Assembly (NCBI GenBank): GCA_036494815.1
Contig: DASXNV010000004.1
Location: 1-64,000, forward strand
Direction of reading: 5' to 3'
Source of the DNA: Poindextera sp036494815
GTDB taxonomy: Bacteria; Pseudomonadota; Alphaproteobacteria; Caulobacterales; Caulobacteraceae
DNA length: 64,000 nt
Below, piece after piece: positions 55,629-63,733 of the stretch (position 1 is its first letter; each line of letters starts with the position of its first letter). Made by a program: the position numbers and the translations under genes. Under the pieces are notes generated by a model, which did not search any database, had not been told where the DNA came from, and worked only from the letters and a program-made list of their open reading frames with translations.

Positions 55629-56332
55629 ACAGCGCGCCGCCACGGCAGCCGGCGGCTGATCCGCACGCCATCTACGGCCACGTCGCACGCATAGATCAGC
55701 ACCTCGACCCCGGCCTCTGCGGCATGGTCGAGCCCGTTGGCGAAGGCCGGATCGAGTTCGTAGCAGGCGCAAAAGGCCTCGCAGTCCATGCGCTGAACCA
55801 CGAACAGCACCACGGCCCGGTCCCCGGCGGCGACCATGGCCGCAAGTTCGCGCAGGTGCCTGAGCGAGCGCGCCGCCACACAGTCTGGAAACTCCGCCAG
55901 GCCAGCCGTCCGCGACAGGTGACAGTTCTTCACCTCCAGCCAGCAGGCCGGCCGTTCCTCGCTTTGCAGTAGGAAATCGACCCGGCTGGCTTCGCCATAA
56001 CGCACTTCGGCTCGCACCTGCTCATAGCCGGCCACCTCGCCGATGATCCCCGTCGCCAGGGCTTCGGCAGTCAGCTTGTTCGGCAGCAGGGTGTTGATCC
56101 CCACCAGGGCGCCGTCCGCTTTCACCAGCTGGACGGTGTAGGCCAGCTTGCGTTTGGGATCGGGCGAGTGCGACAGCCAGACCTCGAAACCGGGGCTGTT
56201 CAGCCCCAGCATGGCCCCGGGATTGGGGCAGTGGGCGGTGATCTCTGTTCCGTCGTCCAGCACCACATCGGCCAGGAAGCGCTTATAGCGCCGCACCAGA
56301 ACGCCGTGCGCCAGCGGTTGCGGGAACTGCAT
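55625..56332 (-). CDS. sfsA: SfsA-family DNA/RNA-binding nuclease-like protein
   Basis: This is a 235-residue protein of the SfsA family, linked in E. coli to sugar fermentation control. The OB-fold start is GVLVRRYKRFLADVVLDDGT followed by THCPNPGAMLGLNSPG-like AHCPNPGAMLGL. The PD-(D/E)XK-like second domain has SRVDFLLQSEERPACWLEVKNCHLSR and the GRDRAVVLFVVQRMD-like AVVLFVVQRMDCEAF segment. Start ATG 56330-56332 gives the normal N-terminus (MQFPQPLAHG). Its biochemical role is not settled. Confidence 0.9.
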   Translation of the reverse strand: MQFPQPLAHGVLVRRYKRFLADVVLDDGTEITAHCPNPGAMLGLNSPGFEVWLSHSPDPKRKLAYTVQLVKADGALVGINTLLPNKLTAEALATGIIGEVAGYEQVRAEVRYGEASRVDFLLQSEERPACWLEVKNCHLSRTAGLAEFPDCVAARSLRHLRELAAMVAAGDRAVVLFVVQRMDCEAFCACYELDPAFANGLDHAAEAGVEVLIYACDVAVDGVRISRRLPWRRAV

Positions 56333-56387
56333 GGGAAGCCTAACTCGAAGGGTGACGAGGAAAGCGGGACCATAGGAGAGCGGCCGG

Positions 56388-57176
56388 GTGAATGCGACAG
56401 CTGAGCGGGTGACGGCCGCGGTTCTGATCATCGGCGACGAGATCCTGTCGGGCCGCACCCAGGACACCAATCTCAACACCATCGCCAAATATCTCGGAAC
56501 CCACGGCGTCGACCTGGCCGAGGCGCGTGTGGTGGGCGATATCCAGGACGAGATCGTCACGGCGCTCAACGCCCTGCGCGGGCGCTACGACTATGTGCTG
56601 ACCACCGGCGGCATCGGCCCGACCCACGACGACATCACCGCCGACTGCGTGGCGGCCGCGTTCGGCGTCAAACTGTACGAGCACCCCGATATCATCGCCA
56701 TGATGACCGCCCGCTGGCAGGGTGAGCTGAACGCCGCGCGCCGGCGCATGGCGCGGGTGCCCGAGGGCGGCGAGCTGATCAAGAACCCGGTGGGCGGACC
56801 GCCAGGCTTCACGATCGGCAATGTCTTCGTCATGGCCGGCGTACCCCAGGTGATGCGCGGTATGCTGGAGGATGTGGGCTGGCGGCTGAAGGGTGGGGCG
56901 GTGGTGCTGTCGCGCACGGTCCGCGTCGAGGGCTTTGGCGAGGGTGTGATCGCCGAGCCGCTGGAGCGGGTGGCCAGGGCCCATCCTGCCATGTCGCTGG
57001 GCAGCTATCCCTTCTTCAGCCAGGACGGCTATGGTTCGAACCTCGTCCTGCGCGGGCGCGATGCGGCCGAGCTGGAGACCACCATTGGCGAGTTGGTCGA
57101 AGCCCTTGACGGCGCCGGCATCACCGGAGCGATGATCGATCCCCCGCCGCCCGCTGCGGTGGCGACCAGCGGCTGA
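56388..57176 (+). CDS. CinA-N/MoCF-like molybdopterin-binding domain protein
   Basis: This is a 262-residue protein of the competence/damage-inducible protein A N-terminal (MoCF biosynthesis) superfamily: AAVLIIGDEILSGRTQDTN, VVGDIQDEIVTALNAL, TTGGIGPTHDDITADCVAAAFG and the GGPPGFTIGNVFVMAGVP region. Only the CinA N-terminal domain is present; the C-terminal nicotinamide-nucleotide amidase domain is missing, as in many stand-alone homologues. It starts with GTG and an AGGAGAG site. Role uncertain: possibly nucleotide or cofactor repair. Confidence 0.85.
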   Translation: MNATAERVTAAVLIIGDEILSGRTQDTNLNTIAKYLGTHGVDLAEARVVGDIQDEIVTALNALRGRYDYVLTTGGIGPTHDDITADCVAAAFGVKLYEHPDIIAMMTARWQGELNAARRRMARVPEGGELIKNPVGGPPGFTIGNVFVMAGVPQVMRGMLEDVGWRLKGGAVVLSRTVRVEGFGEGVIAEPLERVARAHPAMSLGSYPFFSQDGYGSNLVLRGRDAAELETTIGELVEALDGAGITGAMIDPPPPAAVATSG

Positions 57177-57230
57177 CGAGCGGAGCTCATCCCTCGTCCC
57201 TGGCCTGCTCCCTGGGCGACCGCCCCGAAA

Positions 57231-57246
57231 TTAGAACACCCTTAAC
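57231..57246 (+). promoter_or_regulatory. Candidate CtrA box upstream of the chemoreceptor
   Basis: TTAG (57231-57234), seven bases, TTAAC (57242-57246), with a GANTC site (57248-57252) adjoining. It lies 78 bases before the chemoreceptor start. Its fixed bases are identical to those of the mraZ site. In Caulobacter, chemotaxis genes are transcribed under CtrA control; for this site that remains inference. Confidence 0.6.
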
Positions 57247-57323
57247 CGATTCAGCTCCTCCTCTTGGTTATGCATTTGGAGCCTGAACCGTGGGCTCGCG
57301 CGCGGTCGAGCTGGAGATATCCG

Positions 57324-58826
57324 ATGGGCTTGTTTGGTGGACGTCGCGATCAAACCAAAGAGCTGGAGCGCATGTCCGAGTTGGAGGCGATGGTTGCGGC
57401 CATCAACCGCTCTCAGGCCGTGATCGAGTTCGAGCTCGACGGAACCATCATCACCGCTAACGACAATTTCCTAAAGACCATGGGCTACACCCTGTCGGAG
57501 GTGAAAGGGCGGCATCACAGCATGTTCGTCAGCCCGACCTATGCCCAGAGCGCGGAATACAAAAGCTTCTGGCGATCACTGGGAGAGGGCCGCTATTTCG
57601 CCGACAAATACCAGCGGGTCGGCAAGGGCGGCTCGGAGATCTGGATCCAGGGCGCCTACAACCCCGTCCTCGACAAGACGGGCCGCCCCTACAAGGTGGT
57701 CAAGTTCGCTTCTGACATCACCCAGGTCGAACTCGAGCGGGCCAAGCGCGAAGCCGGCCGCGAGAGCGAAGAGCAGCAAAATTCCATGGTTTCGGCCCTC
57801 GCGGACAGCCTGCAGCGGTTGGCGCGGGGAGACCTGACCGTGCGCATCGACACAGAGTTTGCCGGCCGCTACCAACAGATCAAGAGCGACTTCAACGAGG
57901 CCACCGACAGCCTGCGCGAGGCCATGGGCTCGATCGCGGCGGCGTCAGGCGCCCTGCGTAGCGGATCGGACGAAATTTCTTCGGCCTCGGACGATCTGTC
58001 CCGGCGCACCGAGCAGCAAGCCGCCAGCCTGGAACAGACGGCCGCCGCCCTGGACCAGATCACCGCCACGGTGCGCCGCAGCGCCGAGGGGGCCAAGCAG
58101 GCCAACGCCGCCGCGTCCGCCGCCAAGACTGACGCTGAGCGCTCCGGCGAGGTCATGGGCCAGGCCGTGACCGCCATGAGCGAGATCGAACAGAGCTCGG
58201 GCAAGATCACCCAGATCATCGGGGTGATCGACGAAATCGCTTTCCAGACCAATCTTCTAGCCCTCAACGCCGGGGTCGAGGCCGCCCGCGCCGGTGACGC
58301 CGGTCGTGGCTTCGCGGTGGTGGCCCAGGAAGTTCGCGCCTTGGCGCAACGCTCCGCCGACGCGGCCAAGGAGATCAAGTCCCTGATCGCCAGCAGTTCC
58401 GAACAGGTGCAGCGCGGCGTGCGCCTGGTGGGTGACACGGGGCAGGCCCTGGGCGGGATCGTCGCCAAGGTTGGCGAGATCGACGCCCTGATCGCCGAAA
58501 TCGCCTTGTCGTCCCAGGAGCAGGCTACTGGCCTTAGCCAGGTCAACACCGCGGTCAACCAGATGGATCAGGTGACTCAGCAGAACGCCGCCATGGTCGA
58601 GGAAGCCACCGCCGCCGCCGCTGGCCTCAAGTCCGAGGCGGTGGTGCTGAGCGACCTGGTCAGCCGCTTTCAGACAGGCGCTGAACGTTACCAGGCGCGA
58701 CCGGAGGTGGCCCGGCCCGGCCGTCACACCCCAGCCCGCAACCCGGTGGCCCAGGCCCAGGCCAGGATCGCGGCCTCGGTGCGCTCGGGCGGCGGCAAGC
58801 CATCCGGCAATTGGGAAGAATTCTAG
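57324..58826 (+). CDS. Methyl-accepting chemotaxis protein with PAS sensor, soluble
   Basis: This is a 500-residue receptor. The N-terminal PAS domain (about 15-135) reads INRSQAVIEFELDGTIITAN, NFLKTMGYTLSEVKGRHHSM. A HAMP-like linker is followed by the methyl-accepting signalling domain (about 195-450) with the hairpin tip DEIAFQTNLLALNAGVEAAR and GRGFAVVAQEVRALAQR. No transmembrane segments are seen, so it is cytoplasmic and may sense redox state or a small ligand. The C-terminus is NWEEF, a CheR/CheB tether. The ATG at 57324 has GGAG ahead of it. cheW follows after 54 bases. Confidence 0.93.
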   Translation: MGLFGGRRDQTKELERMSELEAMVAAINRSQAVIEFELDGTIITANDNFLKTMGYTLSEVKGRHHSMFVSPTYAQSAEYKSFWRSLGEGRYFADKYQRVGKGGSEIWIQGAYNPVLDKTGRPYKVVKFASDITQVELERAKREAGRESEEQQNSMVSALADSLQRLARGDLTVRIDTEFAGRYQQIKSDFNEATDSLREAMGSIAAASGALRSGSDEISSASDDLSRRTEQQAASLEQTAAALDQITATVRRSAEGAKQANAAASAAKTDAERSGEVMGQAVTAMSEIEQSSGKITQIIGVIDEIAFQTNLLALNAGVEAARAGDAGRGFAVVAQEVRALAQRSADAAKEIKSLIASSSEQVQRGVRLVGDTGQALGGIVAKVGEIDALIAEIALSSQEQATGLSQVNTAVNQMDQVTQQNAAMVEEATAAAAGLKSEAVVLSDLVSRFQTGAERYQARPEVARPGRHTPARNPVAQAQARIAASVRSGGGKPSGNWEEF

Positions 58827-58880
58827 CGTGATCGAGCCTCACCGCCCCATCGCCCCATCCGTTCACAAGGACCTGCGCAG

Positions 58881-59345
58881 ATGACCGATTCCGCCGAGGC
58901 CCCCGGCGCCATCCTGGAGCTGATCTCGTTCGAGATCGCCGATCAGGAATTCTGCATCGACATCCGCGCGGTGCGCGAGATCCGCGGCTGGACCCCCGCC
59001 ACCCCCATGCCCCAGACGCCGGACTATATCCGCGGCGTGATCAACCTGCGCGGCGCGGTGATCCCGGTGCTGGACTTGCGTAATCGCCTGGGCCTGGGTT
59101 TGACCGACCCCTCCTCGCGCCACGTGATCGTGGTGGTGCAGCATGAGGACCGGGTGGCTGGCCTGCTGGTCGACGGCGTGCAGGAGACCTTCCAGGTCGA
59201 CGCAGGACTGCTCAAGGCCCCGCCGGCCATGGGCTCCACCGCCACCGACCGGTTCGTCGACGCCATCCTGCCGCTCGAGGGGCGGATGCTGAGCCGCCTG
59301 GTCGTTGGCTCCCTGCTGCCTGTGGAGCAGAAGCAGGCGGCGTAG
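58881..59345 (+). CDS. cheW: Chemotaxis coupling protein CheW
   Basis: This is a 154-residue SH3-like coupling protein that links receptors to the CheA kinase. The family pattern is FEIADQEFCIDIRAVREIRGW, TPDYIRGVINLRGAVIPVLDLRNRLGL, then HVIVVVQHEDRVAGLLVDGV and RFVDAILPLEGRMLSRL. It lies right after the chemoreceptor and is likely co-transcribed. No cheA, cheB or cheR is in the window, so the pair probably feeds a cluster elsewhere. Confidence 0.95.
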   Translation: MTDSAEAPGAILELISFEIADQEFCIDIRAVREIRGWTPATPMPQTPDYIRGVINLRGAVIPVLDLRNRLGLGLTDPSSRHVIVVVQHEDRVAGLLVDGVQETFQVDAGLLKAPPAMGSTATDRFVDAILPLEGRMLSRLVVGSLLPVEQKQAA

Positions 59346-59355
59346 TCCCAGGGGC

Positions 59356-59718
59356 TCAAATCAGCGCCAGCACCTTGTCCACGGGACGGCAAAGCGCTGC
59401 GCCCTTGGGCGACAGCACGATCGGGCGCTCCACCAGGATCGGGTGGGCGACCATGGCGTCCAAGATGGCATCGTCTGTGGCCTCGGCGCCCGTAAGGCCC
59501 AGCGCTTCGGCTGGGGTCCCGCGCACGCGCAGGATATCCCGCGGGGCGGCGTCCAGGGCCCTGAGGATGTCCTTAAGCTGAGCCTTGCTCCAGCCGGCCT
59601 TGAGGTATTCCACCACCTTGGGCTCATGCCCGGCGTCGCGGATGGCGGCCAGCGTGTTGCGCGACGTGCCGCAGGCCGGGTTGTGGAAGATGGTGATCTC
59701 GCCCGCCGTCTTGGCCAT
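59356..59718 (-). CDS. arsC: Arsenate reductase, glutaredoxin-coupled type
   Basis: This is a 120-residue ArsC-family protein. The catalytic Cys16 is in HNPACGTSRN, the family's anion-binding loop. Other landmarks are EYLKAGWSKAQL, RGTPAEALGL and HPILVERPIVLSPKGAALCRP, which hold the second and third Arg positions. It would reduce arsenate to arsenite with glutathione and glutaredoxin. No arsR, arsB or acr3 gene is near, so it may be a stand-alone homologue, some of which are YfgD/Spx-like. Convergent with cheW. Confidence 0.9.
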   Translation of the reverse strand: MAKTAGEITIFHNPACGTSRNTLAAIRDAGHEPKVVEYLKAGWSKAQLKDILRALDAAPRDILRVRGTPAEALGLTGAEATDDAILDAMVAHPILVERPIVLSPKGAALCRPVDKVLALI

Positions 59719-59820
59719 GGGTCCTGCTCCTTATCGCCGCTTGTCGCCTGATCGGGCAGGGGATACACGCCCTGCGGCGCGGGTTCCAGCCGCGCGTCGC
59801 CCTCCTCGAAAGGTCGCGCC

Positions 59821-60387
59821 TTGGAGCCTGTGCTGATTTCGGCGATGGTCGTCGCCCTGGCCGAAATCGGCGACCGCACCCAGCTGCTGGCCATCGTCCT
59901 GGCCACGCGGTTTCGCAAGCCCTGGCCGGTGATCGCCGGCATCTTTGTGGCCACCCTGGCCAACCACGGCCTGGCCGCCACGGCCGGGTTTTTGATCTCG
60001 GACTTTCTGCACGGCCGCTGGCTGCAATATGTGGTCGCGGCCTCCTTCTTCGCCACCGCCGTCTGGGCGCTGATCCCCGACAAGGAGGACGAGGCCCAGG
60101 GCGAGAGCACGCACTGGGGCGCCTTCGCCACTACGGCCATCGCCTTCTTCCTGGTCGAGATGGGCGACAAGACACAGATCGCCACCCTGTCCCTGGCCGC
60201 GCGCTTCCATGACGTGTTCCGGGTCGCCGCCGGCACCACCATCGGCATGATGCTGGCCAATGTGCCGGCGGTGTTCTTCGGCGAGGCGGCGACGCGCATC
60301 GCGCCCCTGAAATACATCCGCATCGCCGCCGCCGTGATCTTCATGGGCCTGGGCGCGTGGACCTTTTGGGGCGCAATGCACGGCTGA
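59821..60387 (+). CDS. GDT1/TMEM165-family (UPF0016) cation transporter
   Basis: This is a 188-residue membrane protein of the family also called MneA/UPF0016. The two repeats of the Glu-x-Gly-Asp-(Arg/Lys)-Thr motif are seen: EIGDRTQ at about 15-21 and EMGDKTQ at about 112-118, each in an inverted-topology half with three membrane segments. These motifs bind Ca2+ or Mn2+. Homologues export Mn2+. The start is a TTG at 59821 with GAAAGG 9 bases before it; a GTG three codons on is an alternative. Divergent from arsC. Confidence 0.88.
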   Translation: MEPVLISAMVVALAEIGDRTQLLAIVLATRFRKPWPVIAGIFVATLANHGLAATAGFLISDFLHGRWLQYVVAASFFATAVWALIPDKEDEAQGESTHWGAFATTAIAFFLVEMGDKTQIATLSLAARFHDVFRVAAGTTIGMMLANVPAVFFGEAATRIAPLKYIRIAAAVIFMGLGAWTFWGAMHG

Positions 60388-60439
60388 CGGGCCTGCGGCC
60401 CAAGCAATTCGCTAACCGATATGGTGTAAGCCGCGGGGC

Positions 60440-61399
60440 ATGGCGCCGCGGATCAGCCTCATCATTCCGACCCAAAGACGGCTTGGGCCGCTGGAGCGCG
60501 CCATGGGCTCGGCCCTGGCGCAGGACGGGGTCGATCCGGCGCAGCTGGAGCTGGTGGTGGTCGATAACGACGCCGGCCCTTCCGCCCGCGCCCTGGTCGA
60601 GCGCCTGGCCGCCGGAGCCGCTTTTCCCGTCCGTTACGTGCACGAGCCGCAGGCCGGCGTGGCCAACGCCCGCAACGCAGCCATGGAGGCGGCGACCGGC
60701 GAGCTGATCGCGTTTCTCGATGACGACGAGGAGGCTCCTCGCGGTTGGTTGGCCGCTCTGCTTGCGGTCCAGGCCCAGTTCGACGCCGACGTGGTGTTCG
60801 GCCCGGTCCACGCCCGCGCTCCGGCCCATGTGGTCAAGCACCGGGCCTATCTGGAGCGGTTCTTCTCCCGCCTTGATCCGGCCCCCGCCGGGCCGATCGC
60901 CCACTACTATGGCTGTGGCGACAGCCTTGTGCGGCGCGCGGCCCTGCCCGATCCGCTGCAGCCCTTTTCGGCCAGTCGCAACCAAAGCGGCGGCGAAGAC
61001 GATCTTCTGTTCGGCGCCATGCAGCGAGCCGGCGCCCGCTTCGCCTGGGCCCCACTGGCCTGGGTTTGGGAAGATCCGGCGCCCGAGCGACTCAGGCTGA
61101 ACTACACCCTGCGCCGGGCTTTCGCCTACGGCCAGGGGCCGGTGGCGCACTGCGCCGCCGCCGATCCTCCGGACCGCCTGGGCATCCTGCGCTGGGGTGC
61201 GATCGGCGCCGGCCAGGCCGTGGTCTATGGCGCCCTGGCCCTGGTGTTGTGCGTGCTGCGCCGGCCTGATCGCGCCGCGATGATGGACCGGGCCGCGCGG
61301 GGCCTTGGCAAGGTGTTCTGGGGTCAGCCGTTCCGCATCAGCTTCTATGGGCGGTCGAACGCCGCGACAGCGATATCAGAAGGCTCGCCGCACGCCTGA
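60440..61399 (+). CDS. Family 2 glycosyltransferase
   Basis: This is a 319-residue GT-A-fold enzyme. The start ISLIIPTQRRLGPLERAMGS holds the nucleotide-binding site, VVDNDAGPSA and the DxD-type motif AFLDDDEEAP follow, with GVANARNAAMEAATGEL. The acceptor-side motif RNQSGGEDDLLFGAM is kept. A hydrophobic segment near 245-262 (GAIGAGQAVVYGALALVL) suggests membrane attachment. Donor and acceptor sugars are unknown; cell-envelope polysaccharide is a reasonable guess. It has its own ATG at 60440 and lies alone. Confidence 0.88.
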   Translation: MAPRISLIIPTQRRLGPLERAMGSALAQDGVDPAQLELVVVDNDAGPSARALVERLAAGAAFPVRYVHEPQAGVANARNAAMEAATGELIAFLDDDEEAPRGWLAALLAVQAQFDADVVFGPVHARAPAHVVKHRAYLERFFSRLDPAPAGPIAHYYGCGDSLVRRAALPDPLQPFSASRNQSGGEDDLLFGAMQRAGARFAWAPLAWVWEDPAPERLRLNYTLRRAFAYGQGPVAHCAAADPPDRLGILRWGAIGAGQAVVYGALALVLCVLRRPDRAAMMDRAARGLGKVFWGQPFRISFYGRSNAATAISEGSPHA

Positions 61400-61567
61400 G
61401 GCGGCGCCTATCTTTTGATCACCCGCTTTGGGCGCCAAAAAGTTGGGCGTTCACCGAGGCTTACGTTGCGGCGCGCTTGCGGGGTGAGCTCGCCTTTGGC
61501 ATCCCTGTTGCATGTATCGTCGCGCAAAGCGTCACCACAACGACGAAAAATCTCAGAGGACGCCGCC

Positions 61568-63457
61568 ATGACCGCCTCCCAGAACCACGACGGCCCTTCG
61601 GGCGCGCCGTCGATTCCTGGACTCGAAAATCCCCTGGTAACCCACAAGGGCCTGGTGTCCTGGGTGCGCGAGATCGCCGCCCTGACCCAGCCCGATGAGG
61701 TGCATTGGTGCGACGGCTCCCAGGCCGAATGGGACATGCTGGCCACCCGTCTGGTGGAGGCCGGCACGCTGCAGCGTCTCGATTCGGCCAAGCGGCCGAA
61801 CAGTTTCTACGCGCTCTCCGACCCCAGCGACGTGGCGCGGGTGGAAAGCCGCACCTTCATCTGCTCCAAGGACCCCAAGGACGCCGGCCCCACCAACAAC
61901 TGGCTGGACCCGGAAGAGATGCGCGCCGACCTGCAGAACCTGTTCAAGGGCTGCATGCGCGGGCGGACGATGTATGTGGTGCCGTTCAGCATGGGGCCGG
62001 TGGGCTCGGCGATCAGCGCCCTGGGTGTGGAAATCACCGACAGCGCCTATGTGGCCCTGTCCATGCGGGTGATGACCCGGATGGGCAAACAGGCCCTGGA
62101 CGCCATGGGCGATGACGGTTTCTTCGTGCCGGCGGTGCACTCGGTGGGCGCGCCGCTGGAAGTTGGGCAAAAGGACGTGCCCTGGCCCTGCAATCCGATC
62201 AAATACATCGTCCATTTCCCGGAAAGCCGCCAGATCTGGTCCTACGGCTCCGGCTATGGCGGCAACGCACTCCTGGGCAAGAAGTGCTACGCCCTGCGCA
62301 TCGCCTCGGTCATGGCCCGGGACGAGGGCTGGCTGGCCGAGCACATGCTGATCCTCAAACTGACCTCGCCCCAGGGCGCGGTGAAGTATGTGGCCGCCGC
62401 CTTCCCCAGCGCCTGCGGCAAGACCAACCTGGCCATGCTGCAGCCGACCCTGGCCGGGTGGAAGGCCGAGACCATCGGCGACGACATCTGCTGGATGCGC
62501 TTCGGCGAGGATGGCCGCCTCTACGCCATCAATCCCGAGGCGGGATTCTTCGGCGTGGCGCCGGGGACGGGCCTGGCCACCAACCCCAACGCCATCGCCA
62601 CCCTGCACGCCAACAGCGTCTTCACCAATGTGGCCCTGACCCCGGATGGCGATGTGTGGTGGGAGGGCCTCACCGACGAGGCGCCCGCCAACCTGACTGA
62701 CTGGAAGGGCCGCGCCTGGACCCCGGACTCGCCCGAGCCCGCCGCCCATCCCAACGCCCGCTTCACCGCCCCGGCCGGCCAGTGCCCGATCATCGGCGCC
62801 GAGTGGGAAGACCCCAAGGGCGTGCCGATCTCGGCCATCCTGTTCGGGGGCCGCCGCGCCTCGGCGGTGCCCCTGGTCACGGAAGCCTTCGATTGGAGCC
62901 ATGGCGTGTTCATGGCCGCCAATGTGGCCTCCGAAGGCACGGCCGCGGCGGAGAACAAGGTTGGCGAGCTACGCCGCGACCCCTTCGCCATGCTGCCCTT
63001 CTGCGGCTACAATATGGGCGACTATTTCGCCCACTGGCTGAAGCTGGGCGAGGACGCCGATCCGGAAAAGCTGCCCAAGATCTATTTCGTCAACTGGTTC
63101 CGCAAGGACGCCGAAGGCCGCTTCGTCTGGCCCGGCTATGGCGAGAACAGCCGCGTCCTGAAATGGATCTTCGAGCGCCTGGAAGGCAAGGCCGACGCCC
63201 ACGCCACCCCCATCGGCCACCTGCCGACCCCGGCCTCGTTGGACACCTCTGGCCTGTCGCTGACGCCGGAGCAGATCCACATGCTGCTCTCGGTCGATCC
63301 CGAGGTGTGGATGGAAGAGGCCGGCCTGATCCCCGCCTTCTATGAGCGCTTCGCCGATCGCCTGCCACAAGCCCTGTGGGACGAGCTGGCCGCCCTGCGC
63401 CAGCGACTCCAGGCGGCGATCCAGGCCGCGCCGGAACCGGCGCTGGCGGTGGGGTAG
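61568..63457 (+). CDS. pckG: Phosphoenolpyruvate carboxykinase (GTP)
   Basis: This is a 629-residue GTP-type PEPCK for gluconeogenesis, making PEP from oxaloacetate. Landmarks are RTFICSKDPKDAGPTNNWLDP (substrate pocket), CMRGRTMYVVPFSMGP, the kinase-1a P-loop FPSACGKTNLAML, the active-site WMRFGEDGRLYAINPEAGFFGVAPGT, and NSVFTNVALTPDGDVWWEG. The animal/GTP type is typical of some alphaproteobacteria. The ATG at 61568 gives the right N-terminus; a longer frame reaching 61415 is not family-like. AGGACGCC lies upstream. It is followed by a 276-base gap with a repeat array. Confidence 0.96.
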   Translation: MTASQNHDGPSGAPSIPGLENPLVTHKGLVSWVREIAALTQPDEVHWCDGSQAEWDMLATRLVEAGTLQRLDSAKRPNSFYALSDPSDVARVESRTFICSKDPKDAGPTNNWLDPEEMRADLQNLFKGCMRGRTMYVVPFSMGPVGSAISALGVEITDSAYVALSMRVMTRMGKQALDAMGDDGFFVPAVHSVGAPLEVGQKDVPWPCNPIKYIVHFPESRQIWSYGSGYGGNALLGKKCYALRIASVMARDEGWLAEHMLILKLTSPQGAVKYVAAAFPSACGKTNLAMLQPTLAGWKAETIGDDICWMRFGEDGRLYAINPEAGFFGVAPGTGLATNPNAIATLHANSVFTNVALTPDGDVWWEGLTDEAPANLTDWKGRAWTPDSPEPAAHPNARFTAPAGQCPIIGAEWEDPKGVPISAILFGGRRASAVPLVTEAFDWSHGVFMAANVASEGTAAAENKVGELRRDPFAMLPFCGYNMGDYFAHWLKLGEDADPEKLPKIYFVNWFRKDAEGRFVWPGYGENSRVLKWIFERLEGKADAHATPIGHLPTPASLDTSGLSLTPEQIHMLLSVDPEVWMEEAGLIPAFYERFADRLPQALWDELAALRQRLQAAIQAAPEPALAVG

Positions 63458-63647
63458 CCGTCGCCTTGAGTGTCATATGCTGCGGGCGACCGACCATTGC
63501 TCCAACGGCCGAAAATGGCTCTGACCTCGTTGTCCCGGAAGGGAAGGCCACCGTCAGGCAGATCGCGGCGCACCCCCAAAACGGCGAGCCTACCTGGATT
63601 AAGCCGCCGGTGTTCCGCCGCTCTTGACGCGCGGACACCCTCCCCCA
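63458..63647. other. Short non-coding stretch between pckG and the repeat array
   Basis: About 190 bases with no convincing start signals, RNA fold or terminator. It looks like ordinary intergenic DNA. Confidence 0.5.
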
Positions 63648-63719
63648 CAGACTAGTCAGACTAGTCAGACTAGTCAGACTAGTCAGACTAGTCAGACTAG
63701 TCAGACTAGTCAGACTAGT
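63648..63719 (+). repeat. Eight perfect tandem copies of a 9-bp palindromic unit
   Basis: CAGACTAGT is repeated eight times with no mismatch, from 63648 to 63719, 14 bases before the antitoxin ATG at 63734. Each unit carries GACTAGTC, an 8-base perfect palindrome. The perfect uniformity suggests recent expansion by slippage, and the position suggests an operator array for the antitoxin gene. Confidence 0.97.
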
Positions 63720-63733
63720 TAGGGGCGGTTCTC

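Noticed and set aside
63648..63719. CRISPR array
   Set aside because: The unit is 9 bases with no spacers, and no cas genes are present; it is a simple tandem repeat.
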